Shown: in pieces, positions 6,387 to 13,807 of the stretch
Layout: the number at the start of each line of letters is the position of its first letter
Numbering within the stretch: position 1 is the first letter of the stretch
Source: an uncultured Clostridia bacterium
Lineage (GTDB): Bacteria > Bacillota > Clostridia > Peptostreptococcales > Anaerovoracaceae
Direction: 5' to 3'
NCBI GenBank assembly: GCA_937915045.1
Contig: CALDNM010000191.1
Coordinates: forward strand, 1 to 23,652
Length of the DNA: 23,652 nt
Made by a program: the position numbers and the translations under genes
The notes under the pieces: generated by a model
What the model was told of the DNA's origin: nothing
Databases searched by the model: none
What the model saw: the letters and a program-made list of their open reading frames with translations, nothing else

Positions 6387-7914
6387 ATACGATATGATCC
6401 TCATCAGCGTCCTCGTAATATACCTGGTATTCAACTTTGGATTCGGTATGTGGGTCAGCAAAAGACAGCAGAGACTCGACGCGGCTGAAGGGAAAGGCTT
6501 TCTCAACAATTATTTCATAGGCGGAAGATCGATGGGAGGACTTGTCCTCGCGATGACGCTCATAGCGACATTCACGAGCGCGAGCAGCTTCATAGGCGGC
6601 CCGGGAGTCGCGTATTCGAAAGGGCTTGTCTGGGTATATCTGTCGATGATCCAGGTGCCGACAGCATTCATAATCCTCGGCATCCTCGGAAAGAAATTCG
6701 CTATAATATCAAGAAAGACGAACGCGGTCACGGTCACAGATTATCTCCGCGAGAGATATAAGTCACCTGTAGTTGTCATAGGCGCGTCAGTATGCCTGGT
6801 GCTGTTCTTCATAGCTCAGATGATGTCACAGTTCCTCGGAGGAGCTGTACTGTTCCAGACGATCACGGGGCTTTCGTATATATACGGGCTCGTGCTTTTC
6901 GGTATAGTCGTCATACTCTATACGAGCTTTGGCGGATTCAAAGCAGTTGTCACAACTGATACTATACAGGGCATAATCATGGTCATCGGCGGTATCATAA
7001 TCATGGCAACGATCGTCCACGTAGGCGGCGGCCTCGACAGCATAGTTGACAAGCTGAATATCGTGAATCCGAACTGGTCGACACCTGACCAGGGCGGCCT
7101 GACACCGAAAGCGTATGTTATGAGTTTCTGGGTGCTCGTCGGACTTGGAGTCCTGGGGCTCCCTCAGACAGCGGTCAGAGGGATGGGCTTCAAAGACACG
7201 AAGTCTCTCCACAACGCTATCATATACGGAACTATAGTAGTAGGCTTCCTGATGCTGATAATGCATCTGGCGGGAGTTTTCGGACCTGCAGTACTCAGCT
7301 CATCTGAGCTGCCTGTAGTGAACGGCGTCGCGAATACGGACTACGTCATACCGAAGATCGTGCTTAAATATATGAACCCGGTAGTGGCCGGCCTTTTCAT
7401 AGCTGCCCCGCTTTCGGCAGTAATGTCCACGGTGTCGTCACTGCTCATACTGGCGTCGGCCGCGATAGTGAAAGATATATATATCAATTACATCGCGAAG
7501 GACAAACATGAAACGAAGGAAGCGGAAGCCGCCGACAAGCCTTTCGAAAAGAAGATAAGCAGGATGAGTATCGGAGTCACTCTTCTTATAGGACTCATCG
7601 TCTTCGTGCTCACAATAAATCCGCCATCGCTGATAGTATGGATAAACCTGTTCGCTATGGGCGGACTCGAGTGCGCGTTCCTGTGTCCGATAATCTTCGG
7701 ACTTTACTGGAAGAAGGCCAATGCGACGGGATGTATCGTGTCTATGGTATGCGGAATAGCGTCATTCATATTCATGACGGTGAATGGGATCACTATCGGC
7801 GGGACAACACCTATAGTGCTTTCAATAGTGATATCTATCGTGACTTTCATGGCCGCGAGCTATATAGGAAAACCATCGGATGAAAAAGCGCTGCAGCTTT
7901 TCTTCCCGGAATAG
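6379..7914 (+). CDS. panF: Sodium/pantothenate symporter
   Basis: A 511-residue polytopic membrane protein of the sodium:solute symporter (SSS) family with about 13 predicted helices. It imports pantothenate (vitamin B5, precursor of coenzyme A) with sodium. Supporting features are the NNYFIGGRSMGGLVLAMTLIAT start, the TFTSASSFIGGPG segment near the sodium site, and YTSFGGFKAVVTTDTIQG, all typical of PanF-like SSS members. The preceding YhdT-like gene supports the pantothenate assignment over other SSS substrates. The ATG at 6379 is preferred because GGGGG (6366-6370) is eight bases upstream; the GTG at 6370 sits inside that site. The gene ends in a strong terminator, so the operon has two genes. 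Confidence 0.88.
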   Translation: MSKYDMILISVLVIYLVFNFGFGMWVSKRQQRLDAAEGKGFLNNYFIGGRSMGGLVLAMTLIATFTSASSFIGGPGVAYSKGLVWVYLSMIQVPTAFIILGILGKKFAIISRKTNAVTVTDYLRERYKSPVVVIGASVCLVLFFIAQMMSQFLGGAVLFQTITGLSYIYGLVLFGIVVILYTSFGGFKAVVTTDTIQGIIMVIGGIIIMATIVHVGGGLDSIVDKLNIVNPNWSTPDQGGLTPKAYVMSFWVLVGLGVLGLPQTAVRGMGFKDTKSLHNAIIYGTIVVGFLMLIMHLAGVFGPAVLSSSELPVVNGVANTDYVIPKIVLKYMNPVVAGLFIAAPLSAVMSTVSSLLILASAAIVKDIYINYIAKDKHETKEAEAADKPFEKKISRMSIGVTLLIGLIVFVLTINPPSLIVWINLFAMGGLECAFLCPIIFGLYWKKANATGCIVSMVCGIASFIFMTVNGITIGGTTPIVLSIVISIVTFMAASYIGKPSDEKALQLFFPE

Positions 7915-7930
7915 AATCGAAATATGGAAG

Positions 7931-7963
7931 CGGCGTGCTGTCAGTTGGCGGCGCGTCGTTTTT
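7931..7963 (+). terminator. Intrinsic terminator of the yhdT-panF operon
   Basis: A 12-bp stem (7931-7942 with 7947-7958, including several G-T pairs) with loop AGTT is followed by TTTTT. It begins 16 bases past the panF stop. Confidence 0.88.
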
Positions 7964-7983
7964 CTATAAGTGCGTATGTGTAC

Positions 7984-8011
7984 TTGAAAAAAGGAAGACG
8001 GATAGTATAAT
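7984..8011 (+). promoter_or_regulatory. Sigma-A promoter of pyk
   Basis: -35 TTGAAA (7984-7989), 16-base spacer, perfect -10 TATAAT (8006-8011). The leader is about 35 bases and contains an AGGGAGAG ribosome binding site. Confidence 0.8.
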
Positions 8012-8053
8012 ATACTTTCTAAGAGAAATAACAGGGAGGATAAGGGAGAGAAT

Positions 8054-9493
8054 ATGAGAAAGACAAAAATAATCTGCACGATAGGACCGGCGAGCGAAAG
8101 TGAAGAAAAACTGAAAGAACTGATCGGGGCCGGCATGGATATAGCCAGGCTCAATTTTTCGCATGGTTCGCACGAGGAGCACGGCAGAAAAATAGAAAGA
8201 ATAAAAAAAATAAGGGAAGAACTCGGGAGCTATACAGCGATCATGCTGGACACGAAAGGCCCTGAGATCAGGACAGGAGATATGGAAGGCGGATCCGTCG
8301 AACTCAAAACCGGACAGGACTTCACTATACTTACTGATGATTCGGTCGGAACATCTGAGCATTGCTCGATCACTTATGCAGCTCTGCCTAAGTATATAGA
8401 TGAAGGATCGAAGATAATGGTAGACGATGGACTGATCGAGCTGACTGTACTCAGTAAAACGGATACCGAGATAAAGTGCCGCGTGGACAATGCGGGGACG
8501 CTCGGGAGCAAGAAGGGCATCAATGTACCGGGAACGAAGACTGATATGCCGGCGCTCAATGACAGAGATAAATCCGACCTTCTGTTCGGCATAGAGCAGG
8601 GAGTCGATTTCTACGCGATATCGTTCGTCAGGGCCGCTTCTGATGTGGATGAAGTGAGAGAATTCCTGAGAGCAAACGGCGACGAAGACCCGTTCATAAT
8701 ATCAAAGATAGAAAATAGAGAAGCTCTCGCGGATATCGATGGCATCATCGAAAAGTCGGATGGAGTAATGGTCGCGAGAGGTGATCTCGGGGTAGAGATA
8801 CCGACGGAACGCGTACCTATCGAACAGAAAAACATCATCAGAGCGTGCAACGAAAAGGGGAAGGTAGTCATTACCGCGACACAAATGCTCGACTCGATGA
8901 TAAAGAATCCGAGACCAACGAGAGCGGAGGCGGGAGATGTATCGAACGCTATACTCGACGGGACGGATGTCATCATGCTTTCGGGAGAGACTGCCGCGGG
9001 GAAATACCCTGTGGAAGCTGTGGAAACAATGGAGCACATCGCGGAAACGACGGAGCAGCTGCATATGAGACACAAATACATAATGTCGGATATAGGTTAC
9101 AGGGTGACGACGAACGCGATAGCGAGCGCCACATACCGGGCGGCCGAGGAACTCGATGTCGCTGCTATCATCACTCCGACGAGCAGCGGACATACGGCTC
9201 TGTCGATAGCGGGGTACAGGCCTGAGGCTCCGATCTATGGTATCTCGAGACACGAAGAGATCCTGAGGAGGCTTTCTATATGCTGGGGCACTAAGGCTGT
9301 GAGGGTCGCGAAGAAAGAGAATGACGACAGACGCGAATATACAGAAGATGTGTTCGAGTACGCGATAAAAGCGGTGACGGATGCCGGGCTCGTGAAGGAA
9401 GGCGACAGGGTGATAACTCTAGTGGGTCTTCCGAGATACATCAAGAAAAATACAAACACGATGAGGATACATGTGATAGGGGAACCTATGTAA
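8054..9493 (+). CDS. pyk: Pyruvate kinase
   Basis: Cytoplasmic enzyme of the last glycolytic step: phosphoenolpyruvate plus ADP gives pyruvate plus ATP. The 479 residues cover the A, B and C domains, without the extra C-terminal PEP-utiliser domain found in Bacillus enzymes. Visible active-site elements are ARLNFSHG (31-38), LDTKGPEIRTG (65-75), the catalytic lysine in SKIEN (217-221), ARGDLGVEI (241-249) and the ATQMLDSM helix. Thr67, Lys68, Glu71 and Thr74 in the TKGPEIRT segment are the residues associated with potassium-dependent pyruvate kinases. The B domain (about 75-170) is complete. It is transcribed alone from its own promoter. No effector can be assigned from sequence. Confidence 0.97.
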   Translation: MRKTKIICTIGPASESEEKLKELIGAGMDIARLNFSHGSHEEHGRKIERIKKIREELGSYTAIMLDTKGPEIRTGDMEGGSVELKTGQDFTILTDDSVGTSEHCSITYAALPKYIDEGSKIMVDDGLIELTVLSKTDTEIKCRVDNAGTLGSKKGINVPGTKTDMPALNDRDKSDLLFGIEQGVDFYAISFVRAASDVDEVREFLRANGDEDPFIISKIENREALADIDGIIEKSDGVMVARGDLGVEIPTERVPIEQKNIIRACNEKGKVVITATQMLDSMIKNPRPTRAEAGDVSNAILDGTDVIMLSGETAAGKYPVEAVETMEHIAETTEQLHMRHKYIMSDIGYRVTTNAIASATYRAAEELDVAAIITPTSSGHTALSIAGYRPEAPIYGISRHEEILRRLSICWGTKAVRVAKKENDDRREYTEDVFEYAIKAVTDAGLVKEGDRVITLVGLPRYIKKNTNTMRIHVIGEPM

Positions 9494-9543
9494 AGCTATC
9501 CGGATGCAGACAGAAAAAATATCATGAAAAAATCATCAGGAGT

Positions 9544-9576
9544 AAAAAAACCGCTGGTAAATTTCTTGCCGGCGGT
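9544..9576. other. Stem-loop between pyk and pyrG
   Basis: ACCGCTGG (9550-9557) pairs with CCGGCGGT (9569-9576) around an 11-base loop. No T-run follows on the plus strand. On the minus strand the hairpin is followed by seven T (the A-run 9544-9550), so it is a better terminator leftward, although no leftward gene is visible. It may still protect the 3' end of the pyk mRNA. Confidence 0.5.
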
Positions 9577-9617
9577 GTATACTAATTGAGTAATTAATTG
9601 TGCACAAAAATATAAAA

Positions 9618-9688
9618 TTGAGGAAAAAGACGGCGTGACGGGGTCTTATGTGTCCTTCTCACTCCAAAGTTGAAGCCTCGATTTTTTT
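9618..9688 (+). promoter_or_regulatory. Possible attenuator in the pyrG leader
   Basis: A T7 run (9682-9688) directly follows CCTCGA (9676-9681), which can pair with TTGAGG (9618-9623). The enclosed segment contains a smaller GTGA/TCAC hairpin (9635-9638 with 9659-9662). A weak promoter candidate (TTGAGT 9586-9591, TATAAA 9611-9616, 19-base spacer) lies just upstream. The layout suggests premature termination before pyrG, which is regulated this way by CTP in Bacillus. The closing stem is short, so this is tentative. Confidence 0.35.
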
Positions 9689-9761
9689 ATTTTTGAAGCA
9701 CCTTTTTATTTTGCGGAAAAGTAAATTATAGCAGATCGCTTTATCTTTATTGGAGGGAAAC

Positions 9762-11378
9762 ATGAAGAAGTATATATTCGTAACAGGAGGAGTAGTATCG
9801 GGACTCGGCAAAGGGATCACAGCGGCATCGCTGGGACGCCTTCTCAAGGCGAGAGGCCTTAAGGTCGTCGCGCAGAAGCTTGACCCGTATATCAACGTCG
9901 ATCCGGGAACGATGAGTCCGTATCAGCACGGCGAAGTATACGTCACGGAAGACGGAGCGGAGACGGATCTCGACCTGGGCCATTATGAAAGATTCATAGA
10001 TGAGGATCTGAATAAGTTTTCGAACCTGACTACCGGAAAGGTTTACTGGAATGTTCTCAACAAGGAGCGCGAAGGCGAGTACCTTGGGAGCACTGTACAG
10101 GTCATCCCTCATATCACGAACGAAATAAAAGAGTTTATTTACAGCGTCGGCAAAAAAGGAAATGCCGATGTGATCATCACAGAGATCGGCGGCACGACAG
10201 GAGATATAGAGTCTCAGCCTTTCCTCGAAGCTATAAGACAGGTGTCACTGGAAGCCGGCAAGGAGAACTGCCTTTTCATCCATGTGACTCTCGTACCTTA
10301 TCTCAAGAGCTCGGGCGAGCATAAATCTAAGCCTACGCAGCACTCTGTCGCGAACCTCAGATCGATGGGCATCATGCCTGACATAATCGTGATGCGCGCG
10401 GACGAGCCGATAGACCAGACGATAAAAGACAAGATCTCGCTTTTCTGCAATGTGAAGCCTGACTGCGTCATCGAAAACACGACACTTCCTATACTTTATG
10501 AGGCTCCGCTGATGCTCGAGGAAAACAACTTCTCATGGATCGTGTGCAGGGAACTCGGAATAAATGCCGGCCCGTGTGATATGGAAGAATGGATAAATAT
10601 GATCGACAGGATCAAGAACGCGAAGGAAGAGATCACGATCGCGATCGTCGGGAAATATATCAAGCTTCATGACGCGTACCTTTCTGTCGCGGAAGCTCTT
10701 CGCCACGGCGGTTTTGAAAACGGCTGCCATGTGAACATCAAATGGGTAGAGTCAGAAGAAATAACGGAAAAAACAGCAGACAAGATACTGGGAGAATGCG
10801 ACGGCATACTCGTGCCGGGCGGCTTCGGAGACAGAGGTATACTCGGAAAGATCATCTCAGCGCAGTACGCGAGAGAGCACGATGTACCGTATTTCGGGAT
10901 CTGCCTCGGTATGCAGGTGGCAGTGATCGAGTTCGCGAGAAACGTGCTTGGGATCAAGGACGCGGACAGCGGAGAGTTCGACGAGAACTGCAGGCACAAG
11001 GTCATAGACTTCATGCCGGATCAGAACGGAGATATGCCTAAGGGCGGCACGATGAGGCTCGGAGCTTATCCGTGTGACATCGTACCGGGAACTATCATGG
11101 AGAAGGCTTATGGATGCTCGAAAATATCCGAGAGGCACAGGCACAGATATGAGTTCAATAATGATTACAGGAAGCAGATGGAAGAAGCCGGCATGAAGAT
11201 CGCCGGGACTTCGCCGGACAAGAGACTCGTCGAAGCTATAGAGCTGCCGCAGAACAAGCATTTCATCGGAGTACAGTATCATCCTGAATTCAAGAGCAGA
11301 CCGAACAAAGCGCATCCTCTGTTCAGGGAGTTCATTAAGCAGGCAAGAGATTACAGAGAACTAAAGAATGGCCGATAA
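9762..11378 (+). CDS. pyrG: CTP synthase (glutamine-hydrolysing)
   Basis: Cytoplasmic enzyme converting UTP, ATP and glutamine to CTP, the last step of pyrimidine nucleotide synthesis. The 538 residues match the family length. The N-terminal synthetase domain (1-265) has the FVTGGVVSGLGKGI P-loop and the EIGGTTGDIE segment. The C-terminal class-I glutaminase domain (about 290-535) has the nucleophile Cys381 in GICLGMQ and the His507/Glu509 pair in YHPEF. GGAGGG (9752-9757) fixes the ATG at 9762; a TTG frame extension to 9750 overlaps that site and is rejected. It sits among housekeeping genes with a long leader that may hold an attenuator. Glutaminase activity is also needed by CarA, encoded further on. 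Confidence 0.98.
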   Translation: MKKYIFVTGGVVSGLGKGITAASLGRLLKARGLKVVAQKLDPYINVDPGTMSPYQHGEVYVTEDGAETDLDLGHYERFIDEDLNKFSNLTTGKVYWNVLNKEREGEYLGSTVQVIPHITNEIKEFIYSVGKKGNADVIITEIGGTTGDIESQPFLEAIRQVSLEAGKENCLFIHVTLVPYLKSSGEHKSKPTQHSVANLRSMGIMPDIIVMRADEPIDQTIKDKISLFCNVKPDCVIENTTLPILYEAPLMLEENNFSWIVCRELGINAGPCDMEEWINMIDRIKNAKEEITIAIVGKYIKLHDAYLSVAEALRHGGFENGCHVNIKWVESEEITEKTADKILGECDGILVPGGFGDRGILGKIISAQYAREHDVPYFGICLGMQVAVIEFARNVLGIKDADSGEFDENCRHKVIDFMPDQNGDMPKGGTMRLGAYPCDIVPGTIMEKAYGCSKISERHRHRYEFNNDYRKQMEEAGMKIAGTSPDKRLVEAIELPQNKHFIGVQYHPEFKSRPNKAHPLFREFIKQARDYRELKNGR

Positions 11379-11391
11379 AGCATATTTCCAT

Positions 11392-11420
11392 TGAAAATAC
11401 ATGCGGTTTTATGTATAATA
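11392..11420 (+). promoter_or_regulatory. Sigma-A promoter of the mreB-like gene
   Basis: -35 TTGAAA (11392-11397), 17-base spacer, perfect -10 TATAAT (11415-11420). It starts 13 bases after the pyrG stop, so the actin gene is transcribed independently. Confidence 0.85.
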
Positions 11421-11428
11421 GTTTAGCA

Positions 11429-11451
11429 AGACTTCAAACAAGACTTCAAAT
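11429..11451. repeat. Tandem 11-base repeat in the mreB leader
   Basis: AAGACTTCAAA occurs at 11429-11439 and again at 11441-11451, separated by one C (12-base period). It lies at about +2 to +25 of the predicted transcript, between the promoter and the ribosome binding site. It could be a tandem binding site in DNA or RNA, or simple slippage. Confidence 0.7.
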
Positions 11452-11476
11452 ATGAATGAACAGGGAGGAAAACTGC

Positions 11477-12502
11477 ATGGCATTTTCAGAAGAAGTAGGT
11501 GTAGATCTGGGGACCGCGAATGTCCTCGTATATATAAAAGGAAAAGGAATAGTTCTGAGAGAGCCTTCCGTAGTCGCAGTAGACAACGAATCGAACGAGA
11601 TCCTCGCGGTAGGCGAGGAGGCGAGACAGATGCTCGGCAGGACGCCGGCAAACATCGTGGCGGTGCGTCCGCTCAGAGACGGTGTCATATCCAGTTTCGA
11701 TATAACGGAAAGAATGCTCAAGTATTTTATTAAAAAGACTTGCGGCGCGGGCAAATTTTTCAGACCAAGGATCATGGTATGCGTACCGAGCGGCGTGACG
11801 GAAGTCGAGAAGAGAGCCGTTAGAGAAGCTGCTACTCAGGCAGGCGGAAAAGAAGTGTTCCTGATGGAAGAGCCTATGGCTGCCGCTATAGGAGCAGGAC
11901 TTGATGTCGCGAGACCTGAAGGCATGATGGTCATGGATATCGGCGGAGGTACGTCGGATATCGCGATCATCGCTCTTGGAGGTATCATAGCAAGCGCGTC
12001 TGTAAAGACAGCGGGCGATAAATTCAATGAAGCAGTCGTGAAGTATATAAGGAAGAAACATAAGCTGGAGATCGGTGAACGTACAGCTGAAGAGCTGAAG
12101 ATGTCGATAGGCACCGCTTATGAAAGACCTGAAGTGGTCAAGATGCAGTGCTCAGGCAGAGATCTGGTCACAGGTCTTCCGAGAGACGTCGAGATGACGA
12201 GCGATGAGATGCTCGAAGCTCTCGATGAGCCTCTGACTCAGATATGCGACGCTGCTCACGGTGTGCTCGAGAGGACTCCTCCTGAGCTTGCTGCTGATAT
12301 CAGCATGGGCGGACTCGTGATCACAGGAGGCGGAGCTCTTCTGTACGGCATAGACAAAAGGGTGCAGGATCGTATCGGCATCGATGTGCGCATAGCGGAA
12401 GATCCGCTGTCGTGCGTAGCGATCGGAACGGGCAAGGCCCTCGATAATATCGATATAATTGAAAAGAGTGAAATGAACAGACGAAAGAAAAATTTCATCT
12501 AA
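11477..12502 (+). CDS. MreB/Mbl-type bacterial actin
   Basis: Rod-shape determining actin homologue that forms membrane-associated filaments guiding side-wall peptidoglycan synthesis. The 341 residues cover the whole fold: phosphate-1 loop VGVDLGTANVLVY near the N-terminus, phosphate-2 motif DIGGGTSDIAII, the LERTPPELAADI segment, and the adenosine-binding VITGGGALLYGI near the C-terminus. It resembles Bacillus Mbl at least as much as MreB, so I leave the symbol blank. AGGGAGG (11462-11468) places the start at 11477 rather than at an ATG 21 bases upstream that overlaps this site. No mreC or mreD gene follows; a terminator comes directly after the stop, so this is a stand-alone paralogue with its own promoter. 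Confidence 0.93.
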   Translation: MAFSEEVGVDLGTANVLVYIKGKGIVLREPSVVAVDNESNEILAVGEEARQMLGRTPANIVAVRPLRDGVISSFDITERMLKYFIKKTCGAGKFFRPRIMVCVPSGVTEVEKRAVREAATQAGGKEVFLMEEPMAAAIGAGLDVARPEGMMVMDIGGGTSDIAIIALGGIIASASVKTAGDKFNEAVVKYIRKKHKLEIGERTAEELKMSIGTAYERPEVVKMQCSGRDLVTGLPRDVEMTSDEMLEALDEPLTQICDAAHGVLERTPPELAADISMGGLVITGGGALLYGIDKRVQDRIGIDVRIAEDPLSCVAIGTGKALDNIDIIEKSEMNRRKKNFI

Positions 12503-12517
12503 TCATAAAATTCCAAT

Positions 12518-12546
12518 GGCTGTCTCATAAGAGACAGCCGTTTTTT
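12518..12546 (+). terminator. Strong intrinsic terminator after the mreB-like gene
   Basis: A perfect 9-bp stem GGCTGTCTC/GAGACAGCC with loop ATAA is followed by G and six T. It ends at the base immediately before the ribosome binding site of the methyltransferase gene. Confidence 0.95.
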
Positions 12547-12559
12547 AGGAGCATAAAAA

Positions 12560-13702
12560 ATGAAAAGAGAACTTATAGCTACAGCATCATTCGGACTTGA
12601 GGCGGTCGTTCGCCGCGAGGTACAGGCGCTGGGATACAGGGTCCTGAGAACTGAGGACGGCAAGGTCACGTTCGAGGGGGACGACGACGCGATCGCGAGG
12701 TGCAATCTGTGGCTCCGTACAGCGGACAGGGTACTTCTCAAGACAGGCGAGTTCATCGCTGAAGAATTCGAGGAGCTTTATCAGATGACGAAAGGGATCG
12801 CGTGGGAAAAACTGATCCCGGTCGACGGAAAGTTCACGGTGATCGGTTCATCCGTGAAATCTGTGCTTCACAGTGTGCCTGCGTGTCAGAGCATCGTCAA
12901 GAAGGCTGTCGTAGACAGGCTGGCTGATTTTTATTCGGCGCAGCATTTGCCGGAGACGGGAGCGGAGTATACGATCAAGGTCACTTTCCTGAAGAACCGT
13001 GCCACGCTGACTGTGGATACTACGGGAGAGGGCCTTCACAAGAGAGGATACAGGGTCGCGCCGGTAGCAGCGCCTTTAAAGGAAACACTGGCGGCGGCCA
13101 TGGTGGAGCTGAGCTTCTGGAAGGAAGGCCGCTTCATGGTGGATCCTACCTGCGGGTCGGGGACGATCGCGATCGAAGCAGCGCTGATCGGCCGGAATAT
13201 CGCTCCGGGGATAGCGCGGCATTTCGCGTCAGAGGAATGGGACATCATACCTGAAAGAACATGGAAGAAGGAACGGAAGGCCGCTGAGGAAGCGATAAAT
13301 AAAAAGGCTGACATACGGATAGCGGCGTCTGACATTTCTGCTGAGGCGATAGAAGCCGCGAAACAGAACGCTGAAGCTGCCGGAGTGAGCGACTGCATAG
13401 AGTTCACTCAGATGGATATAAAGGAGCTTGAGGCAAAAGAAGACAATGGGATCATGATCATGAACCCGCCGTACGGAGCGAGGATAGGTGATCGCGAGAC
13501 GATCGACGGGATCTGTTCAGCACTGGGCGCGTTCTTCAAAAAAAATCCGACGTGGTCGCTGTTCCTCATTACTGCCGACAAAACCGCTGAGATGAAAACA
13601 CTCGGGCGAAAAGCGGACAGAAGGAGAAAACTTTACAACGGGAATATAGAAGTTACTTATTTTCAGTTCCACGGCGAAAAACCGGAACGAAAGAAACTGT
13701 AA
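12560..13702 (+). CDS. THUMP-domain class I RNA methyltransferase, RlmL/YpsC-like
   Basis: A 380-residue cytoplasmic S-adenosylmethionine-dependent methyltransferase. The N-terminal ferredoxin-like and THUMP RNA-binding region spans about residues 1-160. The UPF0020-type catalytic domain has FMVDPTCGSGTIAIEAALIGRNIAPG (192-217, SAM binding), ASDIS (256-260) and MNPPYGAR (301-308, NPPY target-base motif of N2-guanine or N6-adenine methyltransferases). The family includes the E. coli RlmL N-terminal half (m2G2445 of 23S rRNA) and Bacillus YpsC. 23S rRNA guanine methylation is therefore likely but not proven. AGGAG (12547-12551) is eight bases before the start and directly abuts the T-run of the mreB terminator. 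No promoter is visible in between, so expression probably depends on terminator readthrough or a promoter inside mreB. Confidence 0.92.
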   Translation: MKRELIATASFGLEAVVRREVQALGYRVLRTEDGKVTFEGDDDAIARCNLWLRTADRVLLKTGEFIAEEFEELYQMTKGIAWEKLIPVDGKFTVIGSSVKSVLHSVPACQSIVKKAVVDRLADFYSAQHLPETGAEYTIKVTFLKNRATLTVDTTGEGLHKRGYRVAPVAAPLKETLAAAMVELSFWKEGRFMVDPTCGSGTIAIEAALIGRNIAPGIARHFASEEWDIIPERTWKKERKAAEEAINKKADIRIAASDISAEAIEAAKQNAEAAGVSDCIEFTQMDIKELEAKEDNGIMIMNPPYGARIGDRETIDGICSALGAFFKKNPTWSLFLITADKTAEMKTLGRKADRRRKLYNGNIEVTYFQFHGEKPERKKL

Positions 13703-13708
13703 ATAGTG

Positions 13709-13722
13709 TGAATATTTATACG
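13709..13722. promoter_or_regulatory. Weak ARG-box-like site upstream of carA
   Basis: TGAATATTTATACG matches the ArgR half-site pattern TGAATNNNNATTCA well on the left and poorly on the right (about 11 of 14 positions). It lies about 30 bases upstream of the -35 box. ArgR control of a carAB-argF operon would make sense, but no second site is visible. Confidence 0.25.
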
Positions 13723-13750
13723 AGATTATGAAAAAATCTGCAATTATATG

Positions 13751-13779
13751 TTGACCTTGCGGGGACAGGAATGTATAAT
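13751..13779 (+). promoter_or_regulatory. Sigma-A promoter of carAB-argF
   Basis: -35 TTGACC (13751-13756), 17-base spacer, perfect -10 TATAAT (13774-13779). Transcription would start near 13786, giving a leader of about 22 bases. That is too short for a PyrR or T-box attenuator. Confidence 0.9.
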
Positions 13780-13807
13780 TGTGCATAGAATTTGAAAGGA
13801 GCATTAT

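Noticed and set aside
8611..9253. Long minus-strand and alternate-frame open frames inside pyk, pyrG, carB and other genes
   Set aside because: They are shadows of strongly supported genes, have low-complexity or Arg/Ser-rich products, and lack ribosome binding sites.
11381..11405. Possible pyrG terminator hairpin (GCATATTT with AAAT-ac-ATGC)
   Set aside because: AT-rich with a bulge, overlaps the mreB promoter and has only a short T-run; judged too weak to list.
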